64,000 bases of DNA, from positions 380,310 through 444,309 of the forward strand of contig NZ_JBDWLT010000012.1 in NCBI RefSeq assembly GCF_039973015.1, read 5' to 3'. This stretch comes from Parvibaculum sp039973015 (lineage in GTDB: Bacteria; Pseudomonadota; Alphaproteobacteria; Parvibaculales; Parvibaculaceae). The translations under genes were made by a program, and so were the position numbers. Shown in pieces: positions 15,657-23,955 of the stretch (positions within the stretch are counted from its first letter, which is position 1; each line of letters opens with the position of its first letter). The notes below the pieces were generated by a model that worked only from the letters and a program-made list of their open reading frames with translations, was not told the DNA's origin and searched no databases.

Positions 15657-16163
15657 ATGCTCAACGAGATCTACAACAAGCGCATTCTGGCTCTCGCAGC
15701 GGATATTCCGCATGGCGAGCGGCTCGACGCGCCCGACGCCTCGGCGACGGCGGTCTCGAAGCTCTGCGGCTCGAAGGTGACGGTGGACGTGAAACTCGAT
15801 GCACAAGGCCGGGTGGCGGATTACGGCGCGGATGTGAAGGCCTGCGCGCTGGGTCAGGCGTCCAGCTCCATCATGGCGCGGCATGTGATCGGCGCGAGCG
15901 CGGAAGAACTTCACGAGGTGGGCGCGGCGATGCGCGCCATGCTGAAGGAAGGCGCGGAACCGCCGCGCGACCTCCATGACGGCAAGTGGGCGGACCTCGA
16001 AGTGCTTGAGCCCGTCCGCGAGTACAAGGCGCGCCACGCCTCGACGCTGCTCGTTTTCGATGCGGTGGAAGAGGCGGTTGATGCCGCACTCGACAAGGCC
16101 CGGCACGGGAGTGGTACTGCCCCGCAGACCGGGACCGCCACTAGCACCGGCCCGTCCGCCTGA
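15657..16163 (+). CDS. IscU/NifU-like scaffold-family protein lacking the third cysteine
   Basis: A 168-residue NifU-N-type protein. Two of the three usual cluster cysteines are visible, C37 (KLCGSK) and C63 (KACALGQASSS). The position of the third, normally H-C-S/A before the last helix, reads R-H-A-S-T-L-L-V-F. The family assembles or carries Fe-S clusters; a full three-Cys scaffold role is therefore doubtful. The last 20 residues are Gly/Thr/Ser-rich. It lies between cysS and yidD. My recollection is that alphaproteobacterial homologues next to yidD also lack this cysteine, but I could not check. Confidence 0.82.
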   Translation: MLNEIYNKRILALAADIPHGERLDAPDASATAVSKLCGSKVTVDVKLDAQGRVADYGADVKACALGQASSSIMARHVIGASAEELHEVGAAMRAMLKEGAEPPRDLHDGKWADLEVLEPVREYKARHASTLLVFDAVEEAVDAALDKARHGSGTAPQTGTATSTGPSA

Positions 16164-16169
16164 GCGACG

Positions 16170-16209
16170 GGCCCGGCCGCTCCCGCGTTTCCGCCCGGGC
16201 GGCTTTTTT
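16170..16209 (+). terminator. Probable rho-independent terminator
   Basis: A GC-rich region able to pair GCCCGG with CCGGGC, or more tightly the CCGC/GCGG arms at 16191-16202, is followed by six T residues (16204-16209). It lies just after the scaffold gene stop and would end the cysS transcript. Confidence 0.55.
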
Positions 16210-16317
16210 CCCAAGACGAATCAAGCGGATAGGCCAGAGGGTGCCGATGGCGCCTGCAAGTTGTGCCTCATCCAATTAGAAGCTAACAAGTGCGTGTGAC
16301 TTGAAACGGGTTTTCCC

Positions 16318-16632
16318 ATGCGGCGCGACCCCTTATCGCTCGCGATGCGCGGCCTGATCCGGTTCTATCAGTGGTTCATATCGCCGCTGATCGGGCCGAA
16401 ATGCCGCCATCTGCCGACCTGCTCGGACTACACCATGCAGGCCATCGAGCGGCACGGGGCGTGGCGCGGCGGCTGGCTGGGGCTGTCGCGGATCGTCCGC
16501 TGCAATCCCTGGGGGAGCCATGGTTTCGACCCCGTGCCCGAGCGGCTGGAGACGCAGCCTTTCTGGGCGCCGTGGCGATATGGACGGTGGCGGATGCCGG
16601 AAGGCGCGCCCCACACGCACGGAACGCAATGA
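16318..16632 (+). CDS. yidD: Membrane protein insertion efficiency factor YidD
   Basis: A 104-residue protein. The conserved block L-I-R-F-Y-Q-W-F-I-S-P, then G-x-K-C-R-H-x-P-T-C-S-x-Y, then A-I-E-R-H-G-x-x-R-G, then R-C-N-P-W, is fully present and diagnostic. YidD assists the YidC insertase at the inner membrane through an amphipathic N-terminal helix. In many bacteria it sits in the rpmH-rnpA-yidD-yidC cluster; here it is separate, between the scaffold gene and thrS. thrS begins 10 bases after its stop. Confidence 0.95.
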   Translation: MRRDPLSLAMRGLIRFYQWFISPLIGPKCRHLPTCSDYTMQAIERHGAWRGGWLGLSRIVRCNPWGSHGFDPVPERLETQPFWAPWRYGRWRMPEGAPHTHGTQ

Positions 16633-16642
16633 GAGAAGTGAA

Positions 16643-18601
16643 ATGATAAATCTGAAACTGCCCGACGGTTCCGTACGTGAAGTGGAAGGGCCGCTCGACG
16701 GGCTGGCCTTTGCCGAGAGCATTGCGAAGTCGCTGGCCAAGAAGGCGCTGGCGATCAAGATCGACGGCAAGATGATGGACCTGTCGACGGTGATCGACCG
16801 CGACGCCATCGTGGAAGTGGTGACGGCGCAGACGGATGACGGGCTCGAAATCCTGCGCCATGACTGCGCGCATGTGATGGCGGAAGCCGTGCAGGAGCTC
16901 TTTCCCGGGACGCAGGTGACGATCGGGCCGGTGATCGAGAACGGTTTCTACTACGACTTCGCACGCGACGAACCCTTCAAGGCCGAAGATCTCGAAAAGA
17001 TCGAGGCGAAGATGCGCGAGATCGTGGACCGCAACGAGACGATCACGCGCGAAGTCTGGAGCCGCGACGAGGCCATCGCCTATTTCAAGAAGATCGGCGA
17101 GGACTACAAGGCCGAGCTCATCGAGAGCATTCCGGCGGGCGAGGAGGTTTCCATCTACCGGCAGGGCGACTGGCTCGACCTTTGCCGGGGGCCGCATCTG
17201 CCCTCCACGGCGAAGCTCGGCAAGGCCTTCAAGCTGACGAAGCTTGCCGGTGCCTATTGGCGCGGCGACAGCCGGAACGAGATGCTCCAGCGCATCTACG
17301 GGACGTGCTGGGCGACGGAAGCCGACCTCAAGGCCTATCTCACGATGGTGGAAGAGGCGGAACGCCGCGACCACCGCAAGATCGCGCGCGAGATGGACCT
17401 GTTCCATTTGCAGGAAGAGGCGCAGGGCTCCGTCTTCTGGCATCCGAAGGGCTGGCGCATCTGGCAGGCACTGGAACAATATGTCCGCAGGCGGATCGAT
17501 GCGTCAGGTTATGTGGAAGTGCGTACGCCGCAGCTTCTCGATGCGAAGTTCTGGGAGCAGTCCGGCCATTGGGGCAAGTATCGCGAAAACATGTTCGTGG
17601 TGCCGGACGAGGTGCCGTCGACGGATGAGGATGCGCCCGTGCTTTCCGGCAAGGCGAAGCTCATGGCGATCAAGCCGATGAACTGCCCGGCGCATGTGCA
17701 GATATTCAAGCAGGGCGTGAAATCCTATCGCGACCTGCCGCTGCGCATGGCGGAGTTCGGCTGCTGTCACCGCAATGAGCCGCATGGCGCGCTGCATGGT
17801 CTCATGCGCGTGCGCCAGATGACGCAGGACGATGCGCATATCTTCTGCACGGAAGACCAGATCAAGGGCGAGACGGAAGCCTTCGTGACGCTGCTTGAAA
17901 GCGTCTATGACGATATGGGCTTCACGGACCTGAAGGTGCGGCTCGCGCTGCGCCCCGAACAGCGCGTCGGTTCCGATGAGAGCTGGGACAAGGCGGAGAA
18001 GGCGCTGGAAGAGGCGCTGAACGATCTCGGCCGCGAGTTTACGCTGGCGCCGGGCGAGGGCGCCTTCTACGGGCCGAAGCTCGAATTCCACCTGAAAGAT
18101 GCGATCGGGCGCTCATGGCAGCTCGGTACGCTGCAGCTCGACTTCAACCTGCCGGAGCGGCTCGATGCGAGCTATATCGGCGAGGACGGGGGGAAGCATC
18201 GCCCGGTGATGCTGCATCGCGCCGTGCTCGGTTCGCTCGAACGCTTCATCGGTATCCTGATCGAGCATTACGAGGGCAAGTTTCCGCTCTGGCTCGCGCC
18301 GGTGCAGGCCGTCGTCGCGACGATCACGTCGGAAGCGGACGACTATGCGGAGAAGGTCGCCGCCGAGTTGCGCGCGGCAGGACTTCGCGTGGAGCTCGAT
18401 CTTCGCAACGAGAAGATCAACTACAAGGTGCGTGAGCATTCGGTGGGCAAGGTGCCGGCGATCCTCGTCGCGGGCAAGCGCGAGGCGGAAGAGGGCACGC
18501 TTTCCGTCCGCCGCCTCGGCTCGCAGGACCAGAAGACGATGGCGCTTGCCGATGTGGTGAAGTCGCTGATGGACGAGGCGACGCCGCCGGATTTGAGGTA
18601 G
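16643..18601 (+). CDS. thrS: Threonyl-tRNA synthetase
   Basis: A 652-residue class II synthetase. N-terminal TGS domain (about 1-61, MINLKLPDGSVREVEG), editing domain with the H-x-x-x-H motif (HDCAHVMAEA) and a late C-R-G-P-H, catalytic core with zinc-binding C348 (MKPMNCPAHV-like), motif 2 around RMAEFGCCHRNEPHGALHGLMRVR, and the C-terminal anticodon domain from about 540. ATG at 16643 follows GAGAAG and fits the TGS start; upstream in-frame codons overlap yidD and are not supported. Confidence 0.97.
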   Translation: MINLKLPDGSVREVEGPLDGLAFAESIAKSLAKKALAIKIDGKMMDLSTVIDRDAIVEVVTAQTDDGLEILRHDCAHVMAEAVQELFPGTQVTIGPVIENGFYYDFARDEPFKAEDLEKIEAKMREIVDRNETITREVWSRDEAIAYFKKIGEDYKAELIESIPAGEEVSIYRQGDWLDLCRGPHLPSTAKLGKAFKLTKLAGAYWRGDSRNEMLQRIYGTCWATEADLKAYLTMVEEAERRDHRKIAREMDLFHLQEEAQGSVFWHPKGWRIWQALEQYVRRRIDASGYVEVRTPQLLDAKFWEQSGHWGKYRENMFVVPDEVPSTDEDAPVLSGKAKLMAIKPMNCPAHVQIFKQGVKSYRDLPLRMAEFGCCHRNEPHGALHGLMRVRQMTQDDAHIFCTEDQIKGETEAFVTLLESVYDDMGFTDLKVRLALRPEQRVGSDESWDKAEKALEEALNDLGREFTLAPGEGAFYGPKLEFHLKDAIGRSWQLGTLQLDFNLPERLDASYIGEDGGKHRPVMLHRAVLGSLERFIGILIEHYEGKFPLWLAPVQAVVATITSEADDYAEKVAAELRAAGLRVELDLRNEKINYKVREHSVGKVPAILVAGKREAEEGTLSVRRLGSQDQKTMALADVVKSLMDEATPPDLR

Positions 18602-18616
18602 GGTTTTCTCTTTCGT

Positions 18617-18829
18617 CGTCATTGCGAGCCCACGGGTATCGCCTTCGGCGATCCCGAGGACAGGCTCCGCGAAGCAATCCAGGGGCGGCAAGCACAATGC
18701 CTGCAGCTCTGGATTGCCGCGTCGCGGCTTCCAGCCCTTCGCTTGCGCTCCGGGCGTTCGGAACTCGAAAAGGTCCACCGGACCTTTTCGTTCGCTTGCG
18801 CGAACTGTTTCCTCACCCTCGCAATGACG
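18617..18829. repeat. Composite palindromic repeat with CGTCATTGCGAG ends
   Basis: CGTCATTGCGAG (18617-18628) and CTCGCAATGACG (18818-18829) are perfect inverted ends. Inside, GCGAAGCAATCCAG and CTGGATTGC form a second inverted pair. This is the layout of a widespread proteobacterial intergenic repeat. A third module (about 18740-18815) includes an exact stem CGAAAAGGTCC / GGACCTTTTCG (18766-18790) and a sequence related to 46858-46910. It fills the gap after thrS and has no gene. Confidence 0.8.
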
Positions 18830-18849
18830 GTGAAATGTAAGGGGAAAAC

Positions 18850-19248
18850 CTACGGCAAATTGAGTTGCCATGACACGCCGTAGCGGTCGCTGAGCCAGGT
18901 GAAGCGCTGGCTGAAGCCGTAATTGTCGAGCGGCATCATCACCGCGCCGTCCTTGCCGAGAATGGCCGCGATCCTTTCGAGTTCTTCTTCAGATGAAAGA
19001 TCGACGAAGAAGGAGAAGGACGGCGTGAAGGTGAAGGCGTGTTTCGCCGGACTGTCGATGCACATGACCGTCTGGCCCGCGAGGGTGAACGTCGCAAGCT
19101 GCACCGTGCCTTCGGGACCGGGTTCGTCCGGCCCGTATCTGTTGATGCTGTCGACCCGGCTGCCGGGGAAGAGTGAAACATAGAGGTTCATCGCTTCCTC
19201 GGCCTTCCCTTCGAACATCAGGAAGGGGCGTATCGTCGCCTCGGCCAT
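18850..19248 (-). CDS. VOC-family protein (PhnB/3-demethylubiquinone methyltransferase-like)
   Basis: A 132-residue protein of the vicinal-oxygen-chelate fold: A-T-I-R-P-F-L-M-F-E-G-K-A-E-E-A-M at the start and the Y-G-F-S-Q-R-F-x-W-L-x-D-R-Y-G-V-S-W-Q block at the end are typical of the PhnB-like group. Members are annotated loosely as demethylubiquinone methyltransferases; the true function is unknown. ATG at 19248 has GGAGAAG upstream. It is the third gene of an ArsR-SRPBCC-VOC operon. Confidence 0.85.
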   Translation of the reverse strand: MAEATIRPFLMFEGKAEEAMNLYVSLFPGSRVDSINRYGPDEPGPEGTVQLATFTLAGQTVMCIDSPAKHAFTFTPSFSFFVDLSSEEELERIAAILGKDGAVMMPLDNYGFSQRFTWLSDRYGVSWQLNLP

Positions 19249-19270
19249 CGTTTCTTCTCCTTTTCGCTCC

Positions 19271-19825
19271 TTATTTGCCGGTATAGCGCTGGCGGTATTC
19301 TTCCTCCACGCCATCGAAAGCCGTCCAGAAGGGCGTCTTCGGATTGCCCTCAAGCTGCTCGGCGAGCATCTGCAGGTGGGTGTGCCAGCCGCCAGAGACA
19401 TTGATCGCACCGTCGATGCCGGAGAGGCGGCGATGGGTGAGGACGAGGCGGACCTTGCTGCCTTCTTCCGAGAGGTCGATCTCGACAACGCAACCCTTTG
19501 GATCGAGGTCATCGCCCCATGTGAAGCCGAGGCGATGTGGCGGTTCCCAGATCGTCACGACATGCTTGCTGTCGAAGGTGCCGCCATATTTTTCGAAGCG
19601 CTTCGGCGGCTGCTCGGGATGCGGCCCGAGATTGTTGTTGTCGAAAACGAGATCCATCTTGCCGCCAACGCGAGGCTCCATAGGGCCGCCCGCAAACCAT
19701 CGTCCGCGCAATTCCTTGTCGGTCAGATATTCCCAGACACGGGTGATAGGGCCGGGCAGAATCCGTTCGAAGCGCACGGTGTTCTTGTCGATAAGTTCGC
19801 CCCAGGCCTTGTCAATTACCGTCAT
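19271..19825 (-). CDS. SRPBCC (AHSA1-type) domain protein
   Basis: A 184-residue START-like/AHSA1 domain protein. The pattern F-E-R-x-L-P-G-P-I-T-R-V-W-E-Y-L-T, then L-R-x-W-F-A-G-G, and late W-H-T-H-L, is usual for this family, which binds hydrophobic ligands in a helix-grip cavity. No catalytic role is established. Its start overlaps the arsR stop by 14 bases, so the two are coupled. ArsR-AHSA1 pairs are common; the regulator probably senses a signal relevant to this ligand-binding protein. Confidence 0.88.
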   Translation of the reverse strand: MTVIDKAWGELIDKNTVRFERILPGPITRVWEYLTDKELRGRWFAGGPMEPRVGGKMDLVFDNNNLGPHPEQPPKRFEKYGGTFDSKHVVTIWEPPHRLGFTWGDDLDPKGCVVEIDLSEEGSKVRLVLTHRRLSGIDGAINVSGGWHTHLQMLAEQLEGNPKTPFWTAFDGVEEEYRQRYTGK

Positions 19826-20141
19826 TTTCCTTGTCCCTTTCGGCTGCTGCTTTCAATGCGCTTTCCAGTGCATCGAGTTTCGGACCCCAGAAGCGGCGAA
19901 TGTTGGCGAGCCAGGCTTCCACGCTTTCGATTCCTTCCGGGTCTAGTGAATAGATGCGGCGCTGAGCGTCCACACGGACGCGGACGAGCCGCGCGGATTT
20001 GAGCGTCTTCAGATGCTGAGAAACCGCCGGCGCGCTCATTTTGAAGCGGCTTGCGATATCTCCCGCCGCAAGTTCTCCAGCGGCGAGCATTTCGACGATT
20101 TGCCGACGGGTGGGGTCGGCGAGAGCTGCGAATGTTTCCAT
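19812..20141 (-). CDS. ArsR-family winged-helix regulator
   Basis: A 109-residue repressor. F-A-A-L-A-D-P-T-R-R-Q-I-V-E-M-L, then IASRFKMSAPAVSQHLKTLKSARLV, is the ArsR helix-turn-helix. No metal-binding cysteines (ELCVC) are present, so it belongs to the non-metal subgroup common upstream of SRPBCC genes. A 12-bp palindrome overlaps its -35 region and is the likely autoregulatory site. No ribosome binding site is seen and the -10 is only about 8 bases from the ATG, which suggests a leaderless transcript. Confidence 0.93.
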   Translation of the reverse strand: METFAALADPTRRQIVEMLAAGELAAGDIASRFKMSAPAVSQHLKTLKSARLVRVRVDAQRRIYSLDPEGIESVEAWLANIRRFWGPKLDALESALKAAAERDKENDGN

Positions 20142-20148
20142 GTGTCAT

Positions 20149-20176
20149 TTATTACGTACTTACTTAATTAAGTCAA
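20149..20176 (-). promoter_or_regulatory. arsR promoter with palindromic operator
   Basis: On the minus strand TTGACT (-35, 20171-20176) and TAATAA (-10, 20149-20154) are 16 bases apart. The perfect palindrome ACTTAATTAAGT (20162-20173) overlaps the -35 and spacer, a direct-repression geometry. The predicted start site is within 1-2 bases of the ATG at 20141. Confidence 0.68.
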
Positions 20177-20283
20177 TACAAAAATAAAGGCGAGACCGCC
20201 CCGAAAACGGACAATTCGCGTGTGGTTGTGGTTAAATTTGTGCCGGGGTACAGCCGCAAAACGCCGTTGAGGGGCTTTCACGC

Positions 20284-22038
20284 ATGATGCGCTTGAGAAA
20301 ATGGCAGGGTGCGACTTTCGCGCTCGCTCTGGCTTGTGCTTTCACGCCCGCCGAAGCGGACACGCCGGATGCGGGGACGGCGGCCATGGCGCCGGTCGCC
20401 AGCGGCGCCGAGACCATCGACCCCGCCTATTACCAGACGCCCGAGGGCTTTCGCTGGCGCATCACCAAGACGGCATGGTCGCAGAGCGACGAGCGCGCCT
20501 TCGGCGATTTCGTGAAAGCGATTGGCGAGAGCCGTTGCCGCACATTCGATGAGTGCCTGAAGGGGCCGCACAATATCTACCGGGCGAGCGACCCGAGGGG
20601 CATGTTCTTCTATGCCGATTGCGCGGACCTGCCTTATGCGCTGCGCGCCTATTTCGCATGGAAGAACGGATTGCCTTTCTCCTATGCGAGCGGTGTCGCC
20701 GCGGTGGGCCGCTCCAGAGACCTGCGCTATTCGCGCCATGGCAACTATGTCTATGCGCGCACCGATGTGCTGGTGCGGCAGGAGGGTGCCTACCCAAACG
20801 GGCGGAGCGTGCTCAACGCGATCAACAATGTGGTATCGAGCGCGATGTTCCGCTTTGCGCCGGGAGCGACGCGGGGAAAGCTTTTCGATTTCTATCCGGT
20901 GGAAATCTCGCGCGAAGCGATCCGCCCCGGCACCGTGATTTACGATCCGAACGGGCATGTGGCCGTCGTCTACAAGGTGGAGGATGACGGGCGCATTCTC
21001 TTCATCGACTCCCATCCCGACAATTCACTGACGCGCGGCAGCTATGGCAAGCGGTTCGTGCGCGCCTCCGCGCCGATGGGCGCGGGCTTCAAGAACTGGC
21101 GGCCATCGAAACTCGTGGGGGCGGCGCAGGGCGCGGACGGTACGTGGCATGGCGGGCGTATCGAGCTTGCGCCGGACAGTGCGCTGGCCGACTGGTCGGA
21201 CGAGCAATTCTTCGGCACGGAAAGACCGCGCGCGAAACAGTGGATGGGCGCGCGGTTCGTCTACAAGGGCGAGGCGCTCGACTATTACGACTATGTGCGG
21301 CAGGCGGTTGCGAAGGGCGACGTCGCCTACGACCCGATCAAGGAGACGCGGCTGATGGTGCGCGAGCTCTGCGACGATCTTCACTATCGAGCGCAATCCA
21401 TCGACATTGCGGTGAAGGCCGGGCTCAACACCCGCGCGCAACCCGCGCGGCTGCCGGATAACATCTACGGGACGTCCGGCGACTGGGAGACTTATTCCAC
21501 GCCATCGCGCGATGCGCGGCTGAAGACTTCCTTCGTGGAGTTGCGCGACCGGACGCTGCAATTTCTCGAAATGGCGAAAGCGGACGACCCCAAGCTCGCT
21601 TATGACGGGCAAGACCTGCCGCGCGATCTCACCGCCGCTTACCGGGAGGAAGCGGAGGCCTGCACGGTGATCTACACAGCGAGCAATGGCGAGGCGCGGC
21701 GGCTTACGTTCGAGGAAGCGCGCGCGCGGCTTTTCGATTTCTCGTTCGATCCCTATCACTGTCCTGAATTGCGCTGGGGGGCGAGCGATGCCAACGAGCT
21801 TCGCACCTGCCCGGACGGGCAGACCAAGCGCGCCTGGTACGACGCGCAGCAAAGGCTCCGCAACCAGATGGACCGGACCTATGACGTGCGGATGGGATTT
21901 TCTCTTGCCGATCTTCGCGCGGGGGTGCCGGGAAGCGGGCGCGATGCACCGCCGGAAACGGATATGCTCAGCGCGATAGAAGAGGGCAAGGGAATGGAGC
22001 CTGCCGCCACCCGGCCGCGGGGCTCCAACGCGCCTTGA
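20284..22038 (+). CDS. Secreted protein with possible papain-like (NlpC/P60-type) active site
   Basis: A 584-residue exported protein with a signal peptide (residues 1-25, ending PAEA). I recognise no named family. Residues C113 (YADCADLPYALRAYF), H225 (PNGHVAVVYKV) and D242 (LFIDSHPD) have the order, sequence surroundings and spacing of a papain-like Cys-His-Asp triad as in NlpC/P60 or CHAP peptidoglycan hydrolases. In that case the first ~260 residues are the catalytic domain and the C-terminal ~320 are unknown. Cell-wall or peptide hydrolysis in the periplasm is inferred, not shown. It has its own promoter region after the divergent arsR operon. Confidence 0.7.
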   Translation: MMRLRKWQGATFALALACAFTPAEADTPDAGTAAMAPVASGAETIDPAYYQTPEGFRWRITKTAWSQSDERAFGDFVKAIGESRCRTFDECLKGPHNIYRASDPRGMFFYADCADLPYALRAYFAWKNGLPFSYASGVAAVGRSRDLRYSRHGNYVYARTDVLVRQEGAYPNGRSVLNAINNVVSSAMFRFAPGATRGKLFDFYPVEISREAIRPGTVIYDPNGHVAVVYKVEDDGRILFIDSHPDNSLTRGSYGKRFVRASAPMGAGFKNWRPSKLVGAAQGADGTWHGGRIELAPDSALADWSDEQFFGTERPRAKQWMGARFVYKGEALDYYDYVRQAVAKGDVAYDPIKETRLMVRELCDDLHYRAQSIDIAVKAGLNTRAQPARLPDNIYGTSGDWETYSTPSRDARLKTSFVELRDRTLQFLEMAKADDPKLAYDGQDLPRDLTAAYREEAEACTVIYTASNGEARRLTFEEARARLFDFSFDPYHCPELRWGASDANELRTCPDGQTKRAWYDAQQRLRNQMDRTYDVRMGFSLADLRAGVPGSGRDAPPETDMLSAIEEGKGMEPAATRPRGSNAP

Positions 22039-22039
22039 G

Positions 22040-22873
22040 CTAGAAGCGGTACCAGAGGCCGATGCGATATGCCGTTTCCTCGATGGTGCCCGCGCCGTCG
22101 ATCAGTTTCTCGACGCCGGCCTCAATGGACGCGCCGGGCATAATCTCTTCGGGCAGCATCTGGACCACGGAGAAAGCGACCTTGTTCGCGCGATAGACCT
22201 TCTCGTTCGGCGCGGCCTCGATGGCTGCGGCATTCAGGCTTTTCAGCAGAAACATGGTGCCCGGCCAGGGCTTTGCACCGAAAGTGACATCGGCGCGGAA
22301 TTCGTCCGGCCTGCCGCTGTTGCGAAAGCTCCAGCCGACTTCCTGAATCGAGAAGGTATCGAGGCCGAAAATTCTTTCGCTACGCGCGAGAACGAGTGCC
22401 AGTTCAGCATCCATGTCGCCATTGTGAATGGCGACGGGATTCTCGCTGATGTCTTCGAGGTGGAGCGTCACCAGCGGCTGCACGGAGAAGAGGATGTCTT
22501 CCCATGTACCAATCGAGTAGCGAAAGCCGGCCTTGAGGCGGGAGATGCCCTTATTCTCGAAGGTGCCGACGGTCAGTTCCGACCTTTCCTTCGTATGCGC
22601 GAGCTCGCCTATCGCCGTCAGATTCTCGAGGAGGCCGAGTTCGAGATAAGAGGAGATTTCCGTCTTGCGGTAACGATAGGGCGAGACCTTGCCGGTGGTG
22701 AGGTCGACCTTGTCTTCCGTTCTTTCGTTCGCGTACATGCGCGTGACGGTGGTGATGATCTCGCCCGTGCCGGGCGCGCGTGGCCAGCCGCCCGCGCGGG
22801 CGCTGCCCGTATTGAATGTCAAAACGAACGCGCAGAACAGGACGATCGTCCCGCGCCAGATGAATTGCCGCAC
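22040..22873 (-). CDS. Putative outer-membrane beta-barrel protein
   Basis: A 277-residue protein with a signal peptide (about 1-27, cleavage near SARA-GG). The rest is alternating polar/hydrophobic strands with many aromatic residues, and it ends in W-Y-R-F. A C-terminal phenylalanine with alternating pattern is the usual BamA recognition signal for barrels. A length of about 250 mature residues would suit 10-12 strands. No family is recognised; some resemblance to small channel or aromatic-compound transporters is possible. It is convergent with the papain-like gene (2 bases apart) and divergent from the nitroreductase. Confidence 0.6.
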   Translation of the reverse strand: MRQFIWRGTIVLFCAFVLTFNTGSARAGGWPRAPGTGEIITTVTRMYANERTEDKVDLTTGKVSPYRYRKTEISSYLELGLLENLTAIGELAHTKERSELTVGTFENKGISRLKAGFRYSIGTWEDILFSVQPLVTLHLEDISENPVAIHNGDMDAELALVLARSERIFGLDTFSIQEVGWSFRNSGRPDEFRADVTFGAKPWPGTMFLLKSLNAAAIEAAPNEKVYRANKVAFSVVQMLPEEIMPGASIEAGVEKLIDGAGTIEETAYRIGLWYRF

Positions 22874-22917
22874 TCAAAGCCCCCATGCCCAAGGGGACAT
22901 GGTGGCGTCCGGGCTTG

Positions 22918-22983
22918 CCTAAGTAAAGCGGGCGACCTAAGTAAAACCGGCACCCCGGACGAGATATGCCCGGACGAGATATG
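22918..22983. repeat. Two adjacent short tandem duplications
   Basis: CCTAAGTAAA occurs at 22918-22927 and 22936-22945 (18-bp period). Directly after it, a 15-base unit starting CCCGGACGAG occurs twice head-to-tail without a mismatch (22954-22968 and 22969-22983). Both lie just upstream of the nitroreductase start, and the second copy abuts its ribosome binding site. Confidence 0.85.
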
Positions 22984-22994
22984 AAGGAGCCGAC

Positions 22995-23579
22995 GTGGCG
23001 AAATCCCAGGAAACGATCGATCTGTTGCTGACGCGGCGTTCTGCCAAGGCGCTCACCATGGTGGAGCCGGGGCCAAACGACAGCGAAATCGGGACGATCC
23101 TGCGGGCGGGCGCCCGGGTGCCGGATCACGGCAAACTTGCACCGTGGCGCTTTATTCTTTTCAAGGACGATGCGCGCAAGCAGTTTGGCGAGGTGCTGGC
23201 GGAGGTCTATGCGGTGGCCGAACCGCGCGCGACGGACGAACAGGTTGCGTTCGAGCGGGCGCGCCTCGCCCGTGCGCCGCTCGTCATTGCCGTGGTGTCG
23301 CGGGTGACGCCGGGCATCAAGATTCCGGAATGGGAGCAGCTTCTTTCCGCCGGCGCGGTTTGCCAGAACATGCTCATTGCGGCGACAGCGCTCGGCTTCG
23401 GGGCGCAATGGCTTACCGAGTGGTATGCGTTCGACGACAGGGTGAACGAGGTGCTTGGCCTCGGCGAGAACGAGAAGATTGCCGGCTATCTCTATTTCGG
23501 CAGCGAAAGCGTTGCGAAGGATGAACGTCCGCGCCCGGAGCTTTCCGATATCACATCGGAATGGAAGCCCGGAAGCTGA
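22995..23579 (+). CDS. Nitroreductase-family protein (YdjA-like)
   Basis: A 194-residue flavin (FMN) oxidoreductase. The N-terminal RRSAK phosphate-binding motif (LLLTRRSAKAL), the ARVPDHGKLAPWRFI block and the late G-L-G-E-N-E-K-I-A-G-Y-L-Y-F-G are typical of the compact YdjA/RutE-like subgroup. Members reduce nitro groups or other acceptors using NAD(P)H as cytosolic dimers. Start is GTG at 22995 with AAGGAG upstream. Tandem duplications in its leader are unusual. Confidence 0.92.
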   Translation: MAKSQETIDLLLTRRSAKALTMVEPGPNDSEIGTILRAGARVPDHGKLAPWRFILFKDDARKQFGEVLAEVYAVAEPRATDEQVAFERARLARAPLVIAVVSRVTPGIKIPEWEQLLSAGAVCQNMLIAATALGFGAQWLTEWYAFDDRVNEVLGLGENEKIAGYLYFGSESVAKDERPRPELSDITSEWKPGS

Positions 23580-23591
23580 ACAAATCCGCTT

Positions 23592-23882
23592 TCATGAATT
23601 GCCTTTGAAGTTCGGCGCTCCGCGCACCTCTCCATCCGCAAAACGCGACATGGCGACGGCATGGCCAACGGAAGCGCCGACCGCTTCGTCGTGGCGTATC
23701 GCGGCCGCTTCGCTCTTGGAGAAAATCGATGCGCGGTGATCGTAGAGAAAAGATACGATCACGAGGAGGAGCAATGAACCGACGGCAAGCGCCGCGCCTT
23801 CGCTCTGCAGATAGATTATGCCCGTGAGGCCGACGCAAAGAGCGACGAGTATCCACAGAACAACAATCTTGAAGGTCCGCAT
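23592..23882 (-). CDS. Small two-helix membrane protein
   Basis: A 96-residue protein with two adjacent hydrophobic helices (IVVLWILVALCVGLTGIIYL and AALAVGSLLLLVIVSFLY), then a short soluble tail rich in Ala, His and Arg. ATG at 23882 has GAGGAG at good spacing. No family is recognised. It is convergent with the nitroreductase gene. Confidence 0.65.
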   Translation of the reverse strand: MRTFKIVVLWILVALCVGLTGIIYLQSEGAALAVGSLLLLVIVSFLYDHRASIFSKSEAAAIRHDEAVGASVGHAVAMSRFADGEVRGAPNFKGNS

Positions 23883-23955
23883 GGCGGTCTCCTCGGGCTT
23901 TCGCGTTGCGCATCCGGGGTTACTATAGAGCGGAAACGTTTCAGAACGGAACAGG

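Noticed and set aside
14157..16214. A 685-codon open frame antisense to cysS and the scaffold gene
   Set aside because: Crosses two genes with known function; no protein-like features.
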